From Solanum dulcamara (Eukaryota > Streptophyta > Magnoliopsida > Solanales > Solanaceae), in the NCBI RefSeq assembly GCF_947179165.1, contig NC_077242.1, positions 74,381,097-74,445,096 of the forward strand: DNA of 64,000 nucleotides, read 5' to 3'. The position numbers were made by a program, and so were the translations under genes. Every line of letters starts with the position of its first letter. The first letter of the stretch is position 1. The notes below the pieces were generated by a model. That model saw only the letters and a program-made list of their open reading frames with translations. It made no database searches and was not told where the DNA came from. Positions 45,048 through 58,259 of the stretch are shown here, in pieces.

Positions 45048-48000
45048 ATGGAAATGCCTCAAATCTTGTTTGGATCAATGATAAATCAAGAAGATATTTG
45101 TGTAATTGATAGTGGAACAACTCATGCTATTTTTAAAGACGAGAAATATTTTTCCAACTTGCTTAGAAGAAAAGCTAATGTTACTACGATATCTGGCAAT
45201 TCCAAAATGATTGAAGGCTCCGGAAGAGCTACTATAATTCTGCCTAAAGGGACAAAAATTGTTATAGAAGATGCACTATTTTCTTCTAAATCCCCAAGAA
45301 ACTTGTTAAGTTTTAAAGATATCCGCAGAAATGGATATCATGTTGAGACATTAAATGAAATGAATATTGAATATCTTGGTATAACCAAGAGTGTCTCAGG
45401 CCAGAAATATATTTTGGAAAAATTACCAACTCTGTCATCTGGCCTATATTATGCAAAAATTAGTGCAATTGAAGCAAATATGATCGTAAACCAGAAGTTT
45501 ACTGATCCAAATACATTTGTGCTATGGCATGATCGAATAGGTCATCCTGGATCAATAATGATGAGACGAATTCTTGAAAATTCAACTGGACATCCGTTAA
45601 AGAACTAGAAGATTCTTACGAATGATGAATTTTCATGTGCTGCTTGTTATCAAGGCAAATTAATTGCCAGGCCATCGACCCTGAAGGTTGGCATCGAATC
45701 TCCTGGATTTTTAGAGCGTATACATGGAGATATATGTGGACCTATTCATCCACCAAGTGGATTGTTTAGATATTTTATGGTCCTAATAGATGCATCATCT
45801 AGATGGTCTCATGTGTGCCTGTTATCATCTCGCAACCTGGCGTTTGCGAAGTTGTTAGCACAAATAATAAGTTTGAGAGCGCAATTCCCAGATTATCCAA
45901 TTAAGGCCATTCGCCTTGATAATGCTGGAGAATTTACATCCCAAGCATTTTATGATTAATGCTTAGCAATTGGGATAAAAATTGAACATCCTGTTGCTCA
46001 TGTTCATACTCAAAATGGCCTTGCAGAGTCATTTATAAAGCGCCTACAATTGATAGCAAGACCTCTACTAATGAAAACAAAATTGCCAATTACTGTTTGG
46101 GGTCATGCTATTTTACATGCAGCAGCACTTGTACGTCTAAGACCGACACATTATAATAAATACTCTCCGTCACAATTAGTATTTGGTCATGAACCAAATA
46201 TAGCCCATTTAAGAATTTTTGGTTGTGCAGTATACGTGCCTGTAGCACCACCACAACGTACAAAAATGGGCCATCAACGAAGGTTGGGCATATATATTGG
46301 GTTTGACTCACCCTCCATAATTCGATACCTTGAACCGTTGACTGGAGATTTATTCACTGCTCGATTTGCAGATTGTCGGTTTGATGAAACAATTTTCCCG
46401 CCATTAGGGGGAGAGAAAAAGGAACCCGAAAAAGAAAAAGAAATTACGTGGAAAGTTTCATCACTATCACATTTTGATCCACGCACCCGCACATGTGAGC
46501 AGGAGGTCCAGAAGATCATCCACTTACAGAAAATAGCAAATCAAATGCCAGATGCATTTACTGATTTGAAATGGATAACTAAGTCACATATCCCTGCAGT
46601 GAATGTACCTATCCGAATTGATGTCCCAAAAGAACTATCTACAAGTATCATAGCTTCTGAATCCCAAACACGCCAGAAGCGTGGTAGACCGTTGGGTTCA
46701 AAGGATAAAAATCCTAGAAAAAGAAGCGTAAGAAATAATAAAGATGATACTACACACGAACTTCTTGAAGAAGGTCAAGGTTTGAGTAATCCTAATATTC
46801 TTGAAGAAATCAGTGAACCCGAGACTCAAGTGAATGAAGAACTTTCAATAAGTTCTACCGGTGATGAGATAAATTTAGATCGATCAAAAATTACGGTGGA
46901 TAATGTTTTTGCATATAATGTTGCAATTAACCTCATGCAAGATAGTGAAAGTCTTGAACCTAAATCCATCGAAGATTGTCGACGTAGATGTGATTGGCCA
47001 GAATGGCAAAAGGCAATTCAATCAGAATTAGACTCACTTGCTAAACGTGAGGTTTTTGGACCTGTAGTCCAAACCCCTGAAGGTGTAAAACCAGTTGGTT
47101 ATAAATGGGTTTTTGTTAGAAAACGAAATGAGAGAAATGAAATTGTAAGATATAAGGCACGCCTTGTTGCACAAGGATTCTCTCAAAGACCCGGAGTCAA
47201 CTATGAAGAAACATATTCACCGATTATGGATGGAATAACATTTCGATATCTCATCAGTTTAGCTGTACATAAAAATCTTGAAATACATCTAATGGATGTA
47301 GTTACAGCTTACCTTTATGGTTCACTTGATAATGAAATTTACATGAAAATTCCAGATGGATTAAAATTGCCTGAAACATGTAATAAGTCTCGGGAGATGT
47401 ACTCAATAAAACTGCAAAGATCATTATATGGTCTGAAACAATCAGGGCGTATGTGGTATAATCGCCTAAGTGAGTACTTAATAAATGAAGGTTATATTAA
47501 TGATGTTATTTGTCCATGTGTTTTTATTAAGAAAACGGAATCAGAGTTTGTTATACTCGCCGTTTATGTTGATGACATAAATCTCATTGGAACCCCTGAA
47601 GAGGTCCAAAAGGCAATTGAATATCTAAAGAAAGAATTTGAAATGAAAGACCTTGGAAAGACAAAACTTTGTCTAGGTCTGCAAATTGAACATTTAGCAG
47701 ACGGAGTTTTTGTCCATCAATCTACCTACACTGAGAAAATCTTAAAAAGATTTTACATGGACAAAGCACATCCATTAAGTACTCCAATGGTTGTTCGATC
47801 AGTTGAAGTGGAAAAAGATCAATTTTGACCTCCAGAAGAGGATGAAGAAATTCTTAGTCCTGAAGTACCATATCTCAGTGCTATTGGTGCACTTATGTAT
47901 CTTGCTAACGCAACTAGACCTGACATAACATTTTCTGTTAATTTGCTAGCAAGGTATAGTTCATCCCCAACGCGAAGGCATTGGAATGGTATCAAACATA

Positions 48001-48566
48001 TTTTGCGATATCTGAAGGGTACTATTGATATGGGTTTGTTTTATACTAACAAAGGTTGCGCAGACCTTATTGGTTATGCAGATGCAGGTTATTTATCAGA
48101 CCCACATAAAGCTCGATCTCAGACAGGTTATCTGTTTACACACGGAGGGACTGCTATATCATGGCGATCTACAAAATAGTCCACTGTTGCTACTTCTTCA
48201 AATCATGCTGAAATAATAGCAATTCATGAAGCAAGTAGAGAATGTGTGTGGTTGAGATCGATGATACAGTTCATCAAAGAAAGATGTGGTCTAGAAAATA
48301 ATGTTAAAATACCCACAATTATATTCGAAGACAATGCCGCGTGCATAGCTCAATTGAAAGGTGGCTTCATAAAAGGAGACAGAACGAAACACATTTCACC
48401 AAAATTATTCTTCACACATGATCTTCAGAAGAATGGTGAAATTGATGTACAATAAGTTCGTTCAAGTGATAATCTTGCAGATTTATTCACAAAGGCATTA
48501 CCAACATCAACTTTTGAGAAGCTAAGGCATAAGGTTGGAATGCGCCATCTCCAAAATATCAAATGA
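45048..48566 (+). pseudogene. Copia pol with five in-frame stops
   Basis: One reading frame from ATG 45048 to TGA 48564-48566: protease D-S-G-T-T-H; integrase (HHCC, then D-N-A-G-E-F and L-A-E-S); RT with L-M-D-V-V-T-A-Y-L-Y-G-S-L and Y-V-D-D-I near 47570; RNase H with Y-A-D-A-G-Y and the L-F-T-K-A-L-P tail. Stops: TAG 45606-45608, TAA 45957-45959, TGA 47826-47828, TAG 48177-48179, TAA 48453-48455. Four fit C-to-T changes from CAG, CGA, CAG/CAA and CAA; the one at 45957 does not. Confidence 0.93.
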
Positions 48567-48800
48567 AGCTTTCATCAGGGGGAGTAAATACGCGCTGCAC
48601 TCTTTTTTCCTTAACCAAAGTTTTGTCCTACTGGGTTTTCCTGGTAAGGTTTTTAATGAGGCAGCATTCAAGGCGTATTACCAGTTATGTGTACTCTTTT
48701 TCCTTCACTAGATTTTTTTTTCAATGGGTTTTTACTAGTAAGGTTTCAACGAGGCACAACATCTATGGAGGCACATTACACGTGGACATCCAAGGGGGAG

Positions 48801-49035
48801 TGTTATGTATGGATGTATCTATCCAAGTGGTACCCACCCACTTGGATAGTTGGGCAAGTTAGGCAAGAAAATTGACTCCTTGTAATGCCTATATAATATG
48901 CACATTCTGTGCAAATAAACGAGTGAATACATACAGAAAAACACGCACAACTCCTCTCTTTTCCTTTTTCCCTCATTATCTCTCTTGTTATTATTTTCTC
49001 CTTCTTAAATTATTAATCTAGTCTATTTTACAACA
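48801..49035 (+). repeat. 3' LTR of Copia 43610-49035
   Basis: 235 bp, same hairpin (48819-48849) and TATA-like box as the 5' LTR. Confidence 0.94.
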
Positions 49036-49609
49036 ATTAATATATATTTGGTTAGACTTTAGGCATACCCTATTGTAATACTTCTATCCTCGAGAAACTA
49101 TTTTTTTTCGAGAAATGACCATTTTTTTCTTCTTCGTAATGTTTCCATACTTTATTTGTGATATGGGGATGGTTGGCACGGTTCTCGATGCGATCAGATT
49201 TGATTTTGGCGATTTGAGGGCTTGAGTGGGAAGTTTTATTGAAATAGTTGACTTTGGTCAACATATTGATATCCGAGCGTCGGATGGGAGTTGCGTCCAG
49301 AATGTCGATTTTGGTCTAGTTGAGTGTTAACTTAGATCCTCGAGACCTTAGTTTTTGTTTTGAAAAAATTAGGCTAAAAGTTAAGTTTTAGACCTAAAAG
49401 GGGCCGAAAAGGGTAATTTCATCATAATGACTTTTTCGAAAATCCGATGATTTCATTGAGTCCAAAATATCAAATTTAGTGTAGTAGGATATCCGATTTA
49501 TTTTTGTCGGACCCCGAATAATTTCCGAAGGGCCAACCGGAAGCATTTTTGAAGTTGCAATTTCTGTTGTGTTCTGCAATCTGGTGCAGGGTGTTTCTTC
49601 ATTGCGATT

Positions 49610-49800
49610 TGAAGTCATGTGATCGCGATGGATTGGATTTGTGGGCTTTGTGATCGTGAGGGTGGGCTCCTCGATCGCAATGAGTATTTTCTTCTAGTGG
49701 TCTTCGAGATCGCGAAGGTGACCTCCGCGATTGCGATGGGTTATCTCTCAGATGCTTTGCGATCGCGAGGTTTAATGGCTCACGATTGCGATGTGTAAAA
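49610..49800. repeat. GATCGCGA-rich repeat in solo LTR
   Basis: Repeated GATCGCGATGG / GCGATCGCGAGG / GATTGCGATG words, in short inverted pairs, in the position corresponding to 12370-12550. Confidence 0.65.
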
Positions 49801-51278
49801 ATTGCCTGAACAATGTTATGTCGGGAAGAACTTTATTTTCTCATATTTTCGCCATTGATCTTCGTTTGGAGCTCTAGGTGAGGCGATTTTGAGTCAAACT
49901 CTTGAAGAATCTTGTGTGGGTAAGTCCCTTTTTCAATATTAAATCATTTTCATGCAAATTTATCTTTCAAAATCATTTAAAAGAAGCAAGGTTTCAAATG
50001 GGTTTTTGGGTATTTTACTTCCAATTTCAAAATTCGGTTTTCATTGATTTCTAGTCGATTTCTTGAGCAATTTTAATGGCTTTTTCAACCACAAACTTTC
50101 CTTGGTATGTAGAACATGATTTTCAAACAAAATTTCAAATTTGCTCCTTTCATTTTCGAAGTGGTTTTTGGACGATTTTTGACACCGGTTCTAAAACCTT
50201 GCAATATGGGTATCATTAGACTTTTTTTGATGAACTCTTTCCATTCTTGATAGTGGGTAATCATTTCGGAGTTGATGTTCATGAGTTGAGCTCCAGTTAG
50301 AGCGTTTGTGCAAAGTTTCGACCTTCGAGGTAGCTTTGGTTATCCTTTTTTGGGATTGAAATTGGGTAATTAGTCATTCGTATGTTATAGACTTTGGGAT
50401 GAGGTCGTAGAATGATCTGGGACTATTAATTTTCATCGTGATGCCTGTGTGAGGGCTTAATTGTACTATGTTGTCCGTGTGGGGGCCTTATTTGCTATAC
50501 TATTTATTTTGAGAGCATGTGATCATATTTTTCCTATGAGAGAGGCTTGTGATACTATTTGACTTGTAATTAATGCCCCCTAAAGGGTTGAGTTGGGGGA
50601 TTTTAATCACACTCGAGTACTGAAATGTTTTCAAAAGAGATGAACACCTATTTCAATGTATTCCTTTCCCATTACAATCTACTGAGGATATATATCATGT
50701 TAGATTGAGTTTTGAGAACTTTGAACCGTATCTTACATGTTGAGTTGAATATTGCCTTCATGATATATGTGTTGTGATGCATTTATCCTCATTCATAATA
50801 TCATAGATTATGGAAAGTTGAGAATTGTGAAAATTCTTTTTGAGAAAGAAAATGTGACACATTTTTATATCCTTGACCACGAGCTAGGTGGAAAGTTAAT
50901 AAAATATTGAGATTGTGATTTGGTATATGGACTGCGAGTTCCCCATGGGTCGTTGTCGGGAAACCTTAACTCGACAGGTGTATACGACAGGTTGTGCGAC
51001 ATCCTTGATTCCACCTTATATACCACCATATCATCTCATTGCATTGCTCTTTAGATTAATTCACTTATCTGATTGTTTGTGATATTGAGTTGTCCCTATG
51101 TATTTACTTTAATCGTGTTGTTTTATATAAATTGATAACACATATGACGGAATGAGATTTTTATGTATGCAGGTGCAAGCGTTCCTTAGTTTATTGCATA
51201 GACTTGATTAATTATTTATACTTAGTCGGTCAAATCTATTGAGTAAACGTGGATTGTACTCACCCCTACTTCTATGTC

Positions 51279-53618
51279 TGTCACGCCCCGGGAGGGTCCC
51301 CTAGACGTGACCGGCACTCGAAAGCCATTTATGACCTTCAAGCGAACCATCTGATTCAGTCACACTATCATTCAATCACATTCACTCGAAGGAGGGTTCA
51401 ATCATAACATATTATTCATAATATAAGGGCCGAGGGCCAATCACTATCAACTCATCAAAACAGATAAAATAAGACTTCTCAAAAGTAGCAATCCAACCTT
51501 CCCCCACTCTAGTCTATGAAGCCTCTATCAAAGTCTAGAAGGTTCCAATGACAAGCCCATGGCTACCAACAATCAAAATAAAGGAAACGACAACAAAACT
51601 ATACAAGAAAGCTCAACGTCCTCCGAAAACTAGGAGGACTCACCAACTGGCTGGAAGTGTATGTGGATCTTCAACGGAGCGCCGATTGATGATCTCTAGT
51701 ACCTGTCTCTGCATCATGAAATGATGCAGGCCAAATAGCGTCAGTACATGGAATGTACGAGTATGTAAAATGGCCGGATGAAACAAACATCAAGAAAACA
51801 TCAATATCAACTAAGGATCTCAACTCATATATATATATATACATAACAACTCACTCAAGGGTTCTAAGTCTAACAAGAAGTGTTTTAGACCAGAACAAAT
51901 CTCATGCCACTCAACTCAACTGACTCGGAGTACTAGCAAGACCTAAATAAGAGTTTCTCTTATCCGGCAACCATCACTTATGAGCCAGTGATAGTACAAC
52001 AATCAGACGTTGTTGCCACATCCATCCATACCTTGCCAGGGCATGAACGCCTCCCTAATCATGGATTCCATCGATTAGTCAAGTCCTATCATTTTAGGAC
52101 AAATAAATGGGAAACATCTGACTTTAACGGTTCGATCCCATGGGAAGCATCCGACTTTAACGGTTCCATCCCTACCTACGTTGGCGGCGTAGTTCCTGGG
52201 GTTCGAGTACGGACTATACTCTCGCCCGCTTCGGTGCTCGATACTCCTCCCATGACTCTATGCTCGTAAGACTCCCTCCAATCATCTCAAACAAGCCCTC
52301 ACGGCTAGTTTCATGTGGGACATTGCCAACTCATCAACTCTATTCTCATTTCAACTCAATTAAGTCATAATGGCAAGTTCCATTTAGGACCTCGTCCACT
52401 CGTCAATTCTATCCTCCAATCAACTCAATCAAGCCTCATTTAGATAAGCATTTATGACATCTCCTCAAGACTCATCACAACTCTATGACTTTAACTCAAC
52501 AATTCAAGTAAAATAACACATTTAAGGAAATTGACTTATGCAACATAATCACATGGTTAAAGAGGTCAACAAAACATAACAACAAGTCATCTCCATCAAC
52601 TCATACTAACATGAAGGTTTTAGGAACTTCTTAGGTCAACAACATTAACACCAATAAAGTCAAATCAATAGGAGACAAAACTCATTGAAATATAAACCAT
52701 ACTAAGAAACTCAATTCTCATGGACCTCTAACCTCAAAGCAAGAATAGGGCACATGGGTGGACTCAACCCATGTTTTGGATAGCCTTACATACCTTAGAA
52801 TAGATTTTTGAAGAAACCTTGTTGTTGGCTCTTCAATGGAAAGCTTGAAGTCTTGAAGCTCTTGGAACAATCTCTTGTTGGAAATGGAGAAGGAAAAGAA
52901 GAAGAAGAAGAAGAAGAAGAGAGAGAGATTTCTAGGGCTTTTCTAGAGAGAGAGTGGGGCTAAAAATTGTGATCCCAAAATGGACTAGGGTGATACATAT
53001 ATAATTTGGGTAAGTTCCCAAATTGCCCCTCCTCAAAAAGTTCTGAAAATAGGCAAAAATGCTCCTGGCGTGATAGTGGCGCGTCGGGCCGGTGCAATGC
53101 CAGGCCGATTACGCCTAAAAACCTGCACAACCTTTAGTGGCGCGCCGCGCCAAGGCCCTAACTACTGAGGCATATTTTTGGCGCGATAATGTCGCCAAGC
53201 CCAGATTTCCAGTAGTTGAACCCCAGGCCTGAAAATCCCTATTGTGCTAGTTCATCTTAGGATCGACATATCTTTTGACTCCGAACTCCAAAAGTTATAT
53301 TCTTGGTGGTGTTGAAAAGAAGACTCGACGACCTTTAATTTGATGGGTTGTGGGCTACCCAGATTGTTGTCTTTCAAATGATAGGGTCGTTAGAAGTCAA
53401 CCCCTTATGCGAACTCCTCCTCAAACTTAGCCACGATGAATCTTTTGGATTTGATTTGGTCCTAGGGGCCCTCTTGTGACCCCACATCACCTCCAATATC
53501 CTTAAATTTCTTGGGGACTCATCCTAACTCATGCATACGCTCCTCAATACTCGGGTTCGACCCTATCTGTATACAAGAAGGGTCCGAATCTTAGGGAAAA
53601 TATTTGAGGGGTGTTACA
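51279..53618 (-). repeat. 3' LTR of Gypsy 51279-60743
   Basis: 2340 bp. It lacks about 150 bp of CG-rich repeat present in the partner LTR (junction near 53188-53192 against about 60165-60315). A GAA-rich stretch lies near 52895-52922. Confidence 0.95.
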
Positions 53619-53737
53619 TTGTCTCCCCCTTGGGATCATTCGTCCTCGAATAACGAGTGACCAAAAATGGACTCGGGGTGCAAATCACAATCAAGATTTT
53701 AGTCATTCAACCAATCAAATTCTCAAACAATTATCAA

Positions 53738-56700
53738 TCAAAAAACAAAATGCCCAAATGAATTCAAGTCAAGGAAATGGGCATTACCTTCAATATTCTC
53801 CTCGGTAGGCACGAATAGATGTGGATATTTAGATTTCATGGCTTCCTCCGCTTCCCATGTGGCCTCCTCAACAAATTGGTTTCTCTAAAGGACCTTGACT
53901 GAGGTGACCTCTTTGTTCCTCAATTTACGGATTTGGCGATCAAGAATTTGGACCGAAACCTCTTCATAGGATAAGCTATCCTTAACTCCAATGCTATCAG
54001 AGGGGACTACCAACGAGGGATCGCCCAAGCACTTTTTCAACATCGAAACGTGGAATACCGGATGAATAGAGGCTAGCTCTGAAGGCAACTCCAACTCATA
54101 AGCAACACTCCCAATCCGCCTCAAGATCTGGTAAGGACTAATATATCGAGGACTAAGCTTCCCCTTCTTTCCAAACCTCATTACGCCTTTCATGGGTGAC
54201 ACTTTCAAGTATACCCAATCACCCACCTCAAACTCTAAGTCTCTCTTCCTCACATCGGTGTAAGATTTTTGGCGGCTTTGGGCTGTCTTTAGCCTATCTT
54301 GAATAACTCTCACCTTCTCCGTGAACAAAATCAGGCCCAATCAACTCGACTTCTCTAATCTCAAACCATCCAATTGGTGATCTACACCTCCTCCTATACA
54401 AAGCTTCATAATGAGCTATTTGAATGCTTGCATAATAGCTATTATTATATGCAAACTCTATGAGAGGTAAGTGATCGTCCCAATTTCCTTTGAAGTCAAG
54501 CACACAAGCTCTGAACATATCCTCCAACGTCTGAATGGTGCGCTCCGCTTGGCCATCCGTCTGGGGATGAAAGGTCGTACTAAGGTTCACCTTTGAACCC
54601 AGTCCCTTCTGAAAAGATCTCTAGAATTGGGAAGTGAATTGAGCTCCTCTATCCGAGATGATGGACAAGGGGACTCCATGCAATCTAATGATCTCTTGAA
54701 TGTATAACTTTGCATAATCTTCTTCGGTGTCAGTAGTCTTAACTGCCAAGAAGTGAGCTGATTTCGTCATTCTATCCACAATTACCCAAATCGAATCATG
54801 TTATTTTCGGGACCTCGGCAAACCCGTAATAAAGTCCATATTGATCATCTCCCACTTCCATTTCGGAATTTCTATGTTTTGGGCTAAACCACATGGCCTT
54901 TGATGCTCAACCTTTACCTGTTGACAATTCGGGCACTTGTAAACGAATTCCGCAATATCTCTCTTTATCCCACTCCACCAATAGATTTCCCTCAAGTCAT
55001 GGTACATTTTCGTAGAGCCCGGATGAATAGAGTATCTAGAACTATGCGCTTTAGAGATAACCCTCTCTCGAACATCATCAATATCAGGTACACACAACCT
55101 ATTTTGGTACCTCAACACACCATTTCCCCCTTTGGTAAAAACCATTACCCCTTGTTTGTGAACAACTCCCTTCAATTTGAGAAGGACGGGATCTTGGTCC
55201 TGCTTCTCTTTTACCTCTGCCACAAGTGAGAATGTAGACCCATCCTGAACAGTAACTCCACCTTCATTGTTCTCTTCAAGACGGATTCCCAATCGGGCTA
55301 ATCTATGTACTTCCTTAGCCAATTCTCTCCTCCCCTCCTCCACCTGGGCAGTACTACCCATAAACAACCTGCTAAGAGCATCAGCAACAACATTAGCTTT
55401 ACCTGGATGGTAGAGGATGCTCATGTCATAGTCTTTGAGTAGCTCGAGCCATCTCCTTTTCCTCAGGTTGAGTTCCTTCTGGCTGAAGACGTATTGTAAG
55501 CTCTTGTGATCGGTGAATAAATCAACATGCACTCCATACAAGTAGTGGCGCCAAATTTTAAGCGCAAACACCACAGCTGCCAGCTTGAGGTCATGAGTTG
55601 GGTAGTTCCTCTCATGAACCTTAAGCTGTCTTGAAGCATAGGCTATCACCTTTCCCCTCTGCATTAGTACACAGCCCAACCCTATTCTAAATGCATCACA
55701 ATAGATCACAATGCCCTCTGTTCCATCGGGCAAAGTCAGGATAGGAGCAGTGGTTAGCTTGGTCTTCAATTTCTGAAAACTCTCTTCACAAGCATCGGAC
55801 CATTGGAACTTAGCCTTCTTTTGGGTCAGCTTAGTCAATGGTGATGATATGGATGAGAATCCCTCAACAAACCTTCGATAGTAGCCGGCCAAACCCAAGA
55901 AGCTTCTTATCTCTGTCGGGGATGTAGGTCTGGGCCAATTCTTCACAGCTTCAATCTTCTGGGCGTCAACCTGAATACCATCTCCGGATACAATGTGGCC
56001 TAAGAAGGCCACTGATGTAAGCCAAAATTCACATTTAGAGAACTTTGCATACAATACCTGGTCTTTCAGAGTTTGCAAGACGACTCTAAGATGATGGGCA
56101 TACTCCTTCTCATTCTTAGAGTAGACTAAGATATCATCTATGAATACAATCACAAACATATCAAGATATGGTTTAAATACTCAGTTCATGAGATCCATAA
56201 AAGTTGCAGGAGAATTAGTCAACCCAAAGGACATGACCAAAAATTCAAAGTGGCCATAACGAGTCCGAAAAGCGGTCTTTGGAATATCACATTCCTTCAC
56301 CTTCAACTGATGGTAGCCGGATCTCAAGTCTATCTTTGAGAAACATGTGGCACCCTGAAGTTGATCAAATAAATTATCTATTCTGGGGAGAGGGTATTTT
56401 TTCTTTACGGTGACCTTATTCAACTGTCTGTAGTCAATGCACATCTTAAGGGACCCATCTTTCTTTTGGATAAATAGGACCGGAGCACCCTATGGTGAGA
56501 CACTCGGCCTAATGAATCCCTTATCTAGCAAGTCTTTCAACTATTCTTTCAACTCTTTCAACTCAGCTGGAGCCATTCTATATGGAGGAATTGAGATAGG
56601 CTAAGTATCAGGAAGAACATCAATCCCAAAGTCGATCTCCCTATCCGGAGGGACTCCAGGTAGATCTTCAGGAAAAACATCCGGAAACTCATTGACAATC

Positions 56701-58208
56701 GGAACCGACTCAAGGGATGGAGACTCAATATTGTCATCTTTCACTCGGACAATGTGATAAATACACCCTTTTGAGATTAGCTTCCTGGCCCTAAGGTAAG
56801 AAATAAACTTACCCTTAGGCACAACAGGACTCCCCTTCCACTCTATGACAGCCTCGTTCGGGAATCTGAACTTAACGACCCGATTCCTACAGTCAACTAA
56901 GGCATAACTGACATAAAGCTAGTCCATGCCAAGGATCACATCAAAATTGACCATGTCCAACTCAATTAAGTCGGCCAAGGTGTCCCTGTGATGGATTGAC
57001 ACAGTGCAATCTCTATAGACTCTCTCAGCTAAGACAGAATCACCGACAGGAGTAGCTACACTGAAGGACTCAAGAAGACATTCAGGAATTTTATCAAATT
57101 TACTAGCCACATAAGGAGTCACAAAAGATAGGGTGGCACCCGGATCCATCAACACATAACAATTAAGAGAAGAGACTCGAATTATACCCATCACGACGTT
57201 TGGAGAGTTCTCTTGATCTTGACGACTACCCATGGCATATAGGCGGTTTGTACCTCCACTTGTACCTGAAGTAGTGCCCCTCTGGTTACCCCTAGCCGGC
57301 GGTGCGGTGGCAGAATGCTGGACTCTGTTTCCCCCTGTCGGGCACTCCCTCTAAAAATGGTCCATTTGGCCACATTTATAACAACCAACCCTTTCCGCTC
57401 TATATTCTCCCAAGTAGAGCCTACCACACTTGCCGCATGGTGGCTTCCCTCTTGAGCCTTGACTTATGCTGGCATGGGATTAAGAACCCTGGGGTCTGAG
57501 ATTTTGGCGACTCTGTCCCTGCCGATCATACCTGTTCTGCGGCATAGGTGCACTGGCGGTGGATGAGGCATAGTTGGAAGGCCTCTTCTGGAAGAAGGAC
57601 CTATTACCCTTGATTTGCTTCTGTTCATTCTCATGGCCCGCTGATTTTACCTTCTTGCTCAGATGCTCCTCTCTGTCTTTCCTCTTCTCATCCTCTACCT
57701 GTTGAGCATACACCATTAATCTGGAAATATCCATAACCGAGATCAACAATGCTGCTTTGCATTCCCTCTTCATATGCCTCCCTAATCCGGAGACAAACTT
57801 TCTCATCTTTGACCTCACATCTGGGATCATTTCTGGAGCATACCTGGATAGCTGGATGAACTTCAGGCCATACTCCTTAATAGTCATACCCTCTTGTCTC
57901 AGATTCACAAATTCCTCCACTTTCGCTTCCCTCAATTCTCAGGGAAAGAAGTGGTCAAGAAAGGCTCCCTCAAATTCATCCCACCTAGCAGGTTCAGCAT
58001 ACTCACCCCTACCTTGCTCCCATTGATTATACCAGATGTTTACCATATCTTTGAGTTGATAAGACACCAACTCAACCCCCTCAACCTCCGTAGCATGCAT
58101 AGCTTTCAAAATTTTCCACATCTCATTGATAAAATTTTGGGGGTCTTCATCAACCTTAGAACCCGTGAATGCTGGCAGATTCATCCTCAGAAAGTCTCTA
58201 CTAGACAC
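53738..58208 (-). pseudogene. Gypsy gag-pol with serial nonsense codons
   Basis: One minus-strand frame runs from 58208 to about 54300: Gag; CCHC knuckle (C-Y-K-C-G-Q-M-D-H-F near 57370); protease with D-P-G-A-T; RT with F-I-D-D-I near 56135; RNase H (C-D-A-F, where Ser is usual after D-A); integrase HHCC and core. About ten in-frame stops interrupt it (ends of open stretches at 57939, 57480, about 57350, 56919, 56601, about 56541, about 56491, 56181, 54801, about 54621). One frameshift near 54310-54340 is followed by the integrase C-terminal part, a TAG at 53885 and the final TGA at 53738-53740. No chromodomain was recognised. Confidence 0.94.
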
Positions 58209-58242
58209 GGCTTCATAGACTCCCTAGGACACTTGAACTCTA

Positions 58243-58255
58243 GGCTCTGATACCA
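58243..58255 (-). other. Gypsy primer binding site, tRNA-iMet type
   Basis: Minus-strand TGGTATCAGAGCC, four bases from the 5' LTR end at 58260. Confidence 0.85.
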
Positions 58256-58259
58256 TGTT

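Larger units (their letters stand above)
43610..49035 (+). mobile_element. Copia element killed by nonsense codons only
   Basis: LTRs 43610-43844 and 48801-49035 (235 bp each, about 4 substitutions by eye), ends TGTTATG...TACAACA, TSD ATTAA at 43605-43609 and 49036-49040. The primer region after the 5' LTR reads CGTTATCAGCACGAGG rather than TGGTATCAGAGC. The polypurine tract CCAAGGGGGAG is at 48790-48800. The interior has separate gag and pol reading frames and no frameshift was found. Confidence 0.95.

Noticed and set aside
43610..49035. Suppressed stop codons as programmed readthrough in the Copia
   Set aside because: Six stops are scattered at positions where relatives have Gln, Trp, Arg or an aromatic residue. 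A single programmed site between gag and pol would be expected instead, so decay is simpler.
51988..52269. 93-codon open frame repeated at 58967-59248
   Set aside because: Both lie at the same place in the two LTRs of one Gypsy element, so their identity reflects LTR duplication, not coding constraint. No domain recognised.
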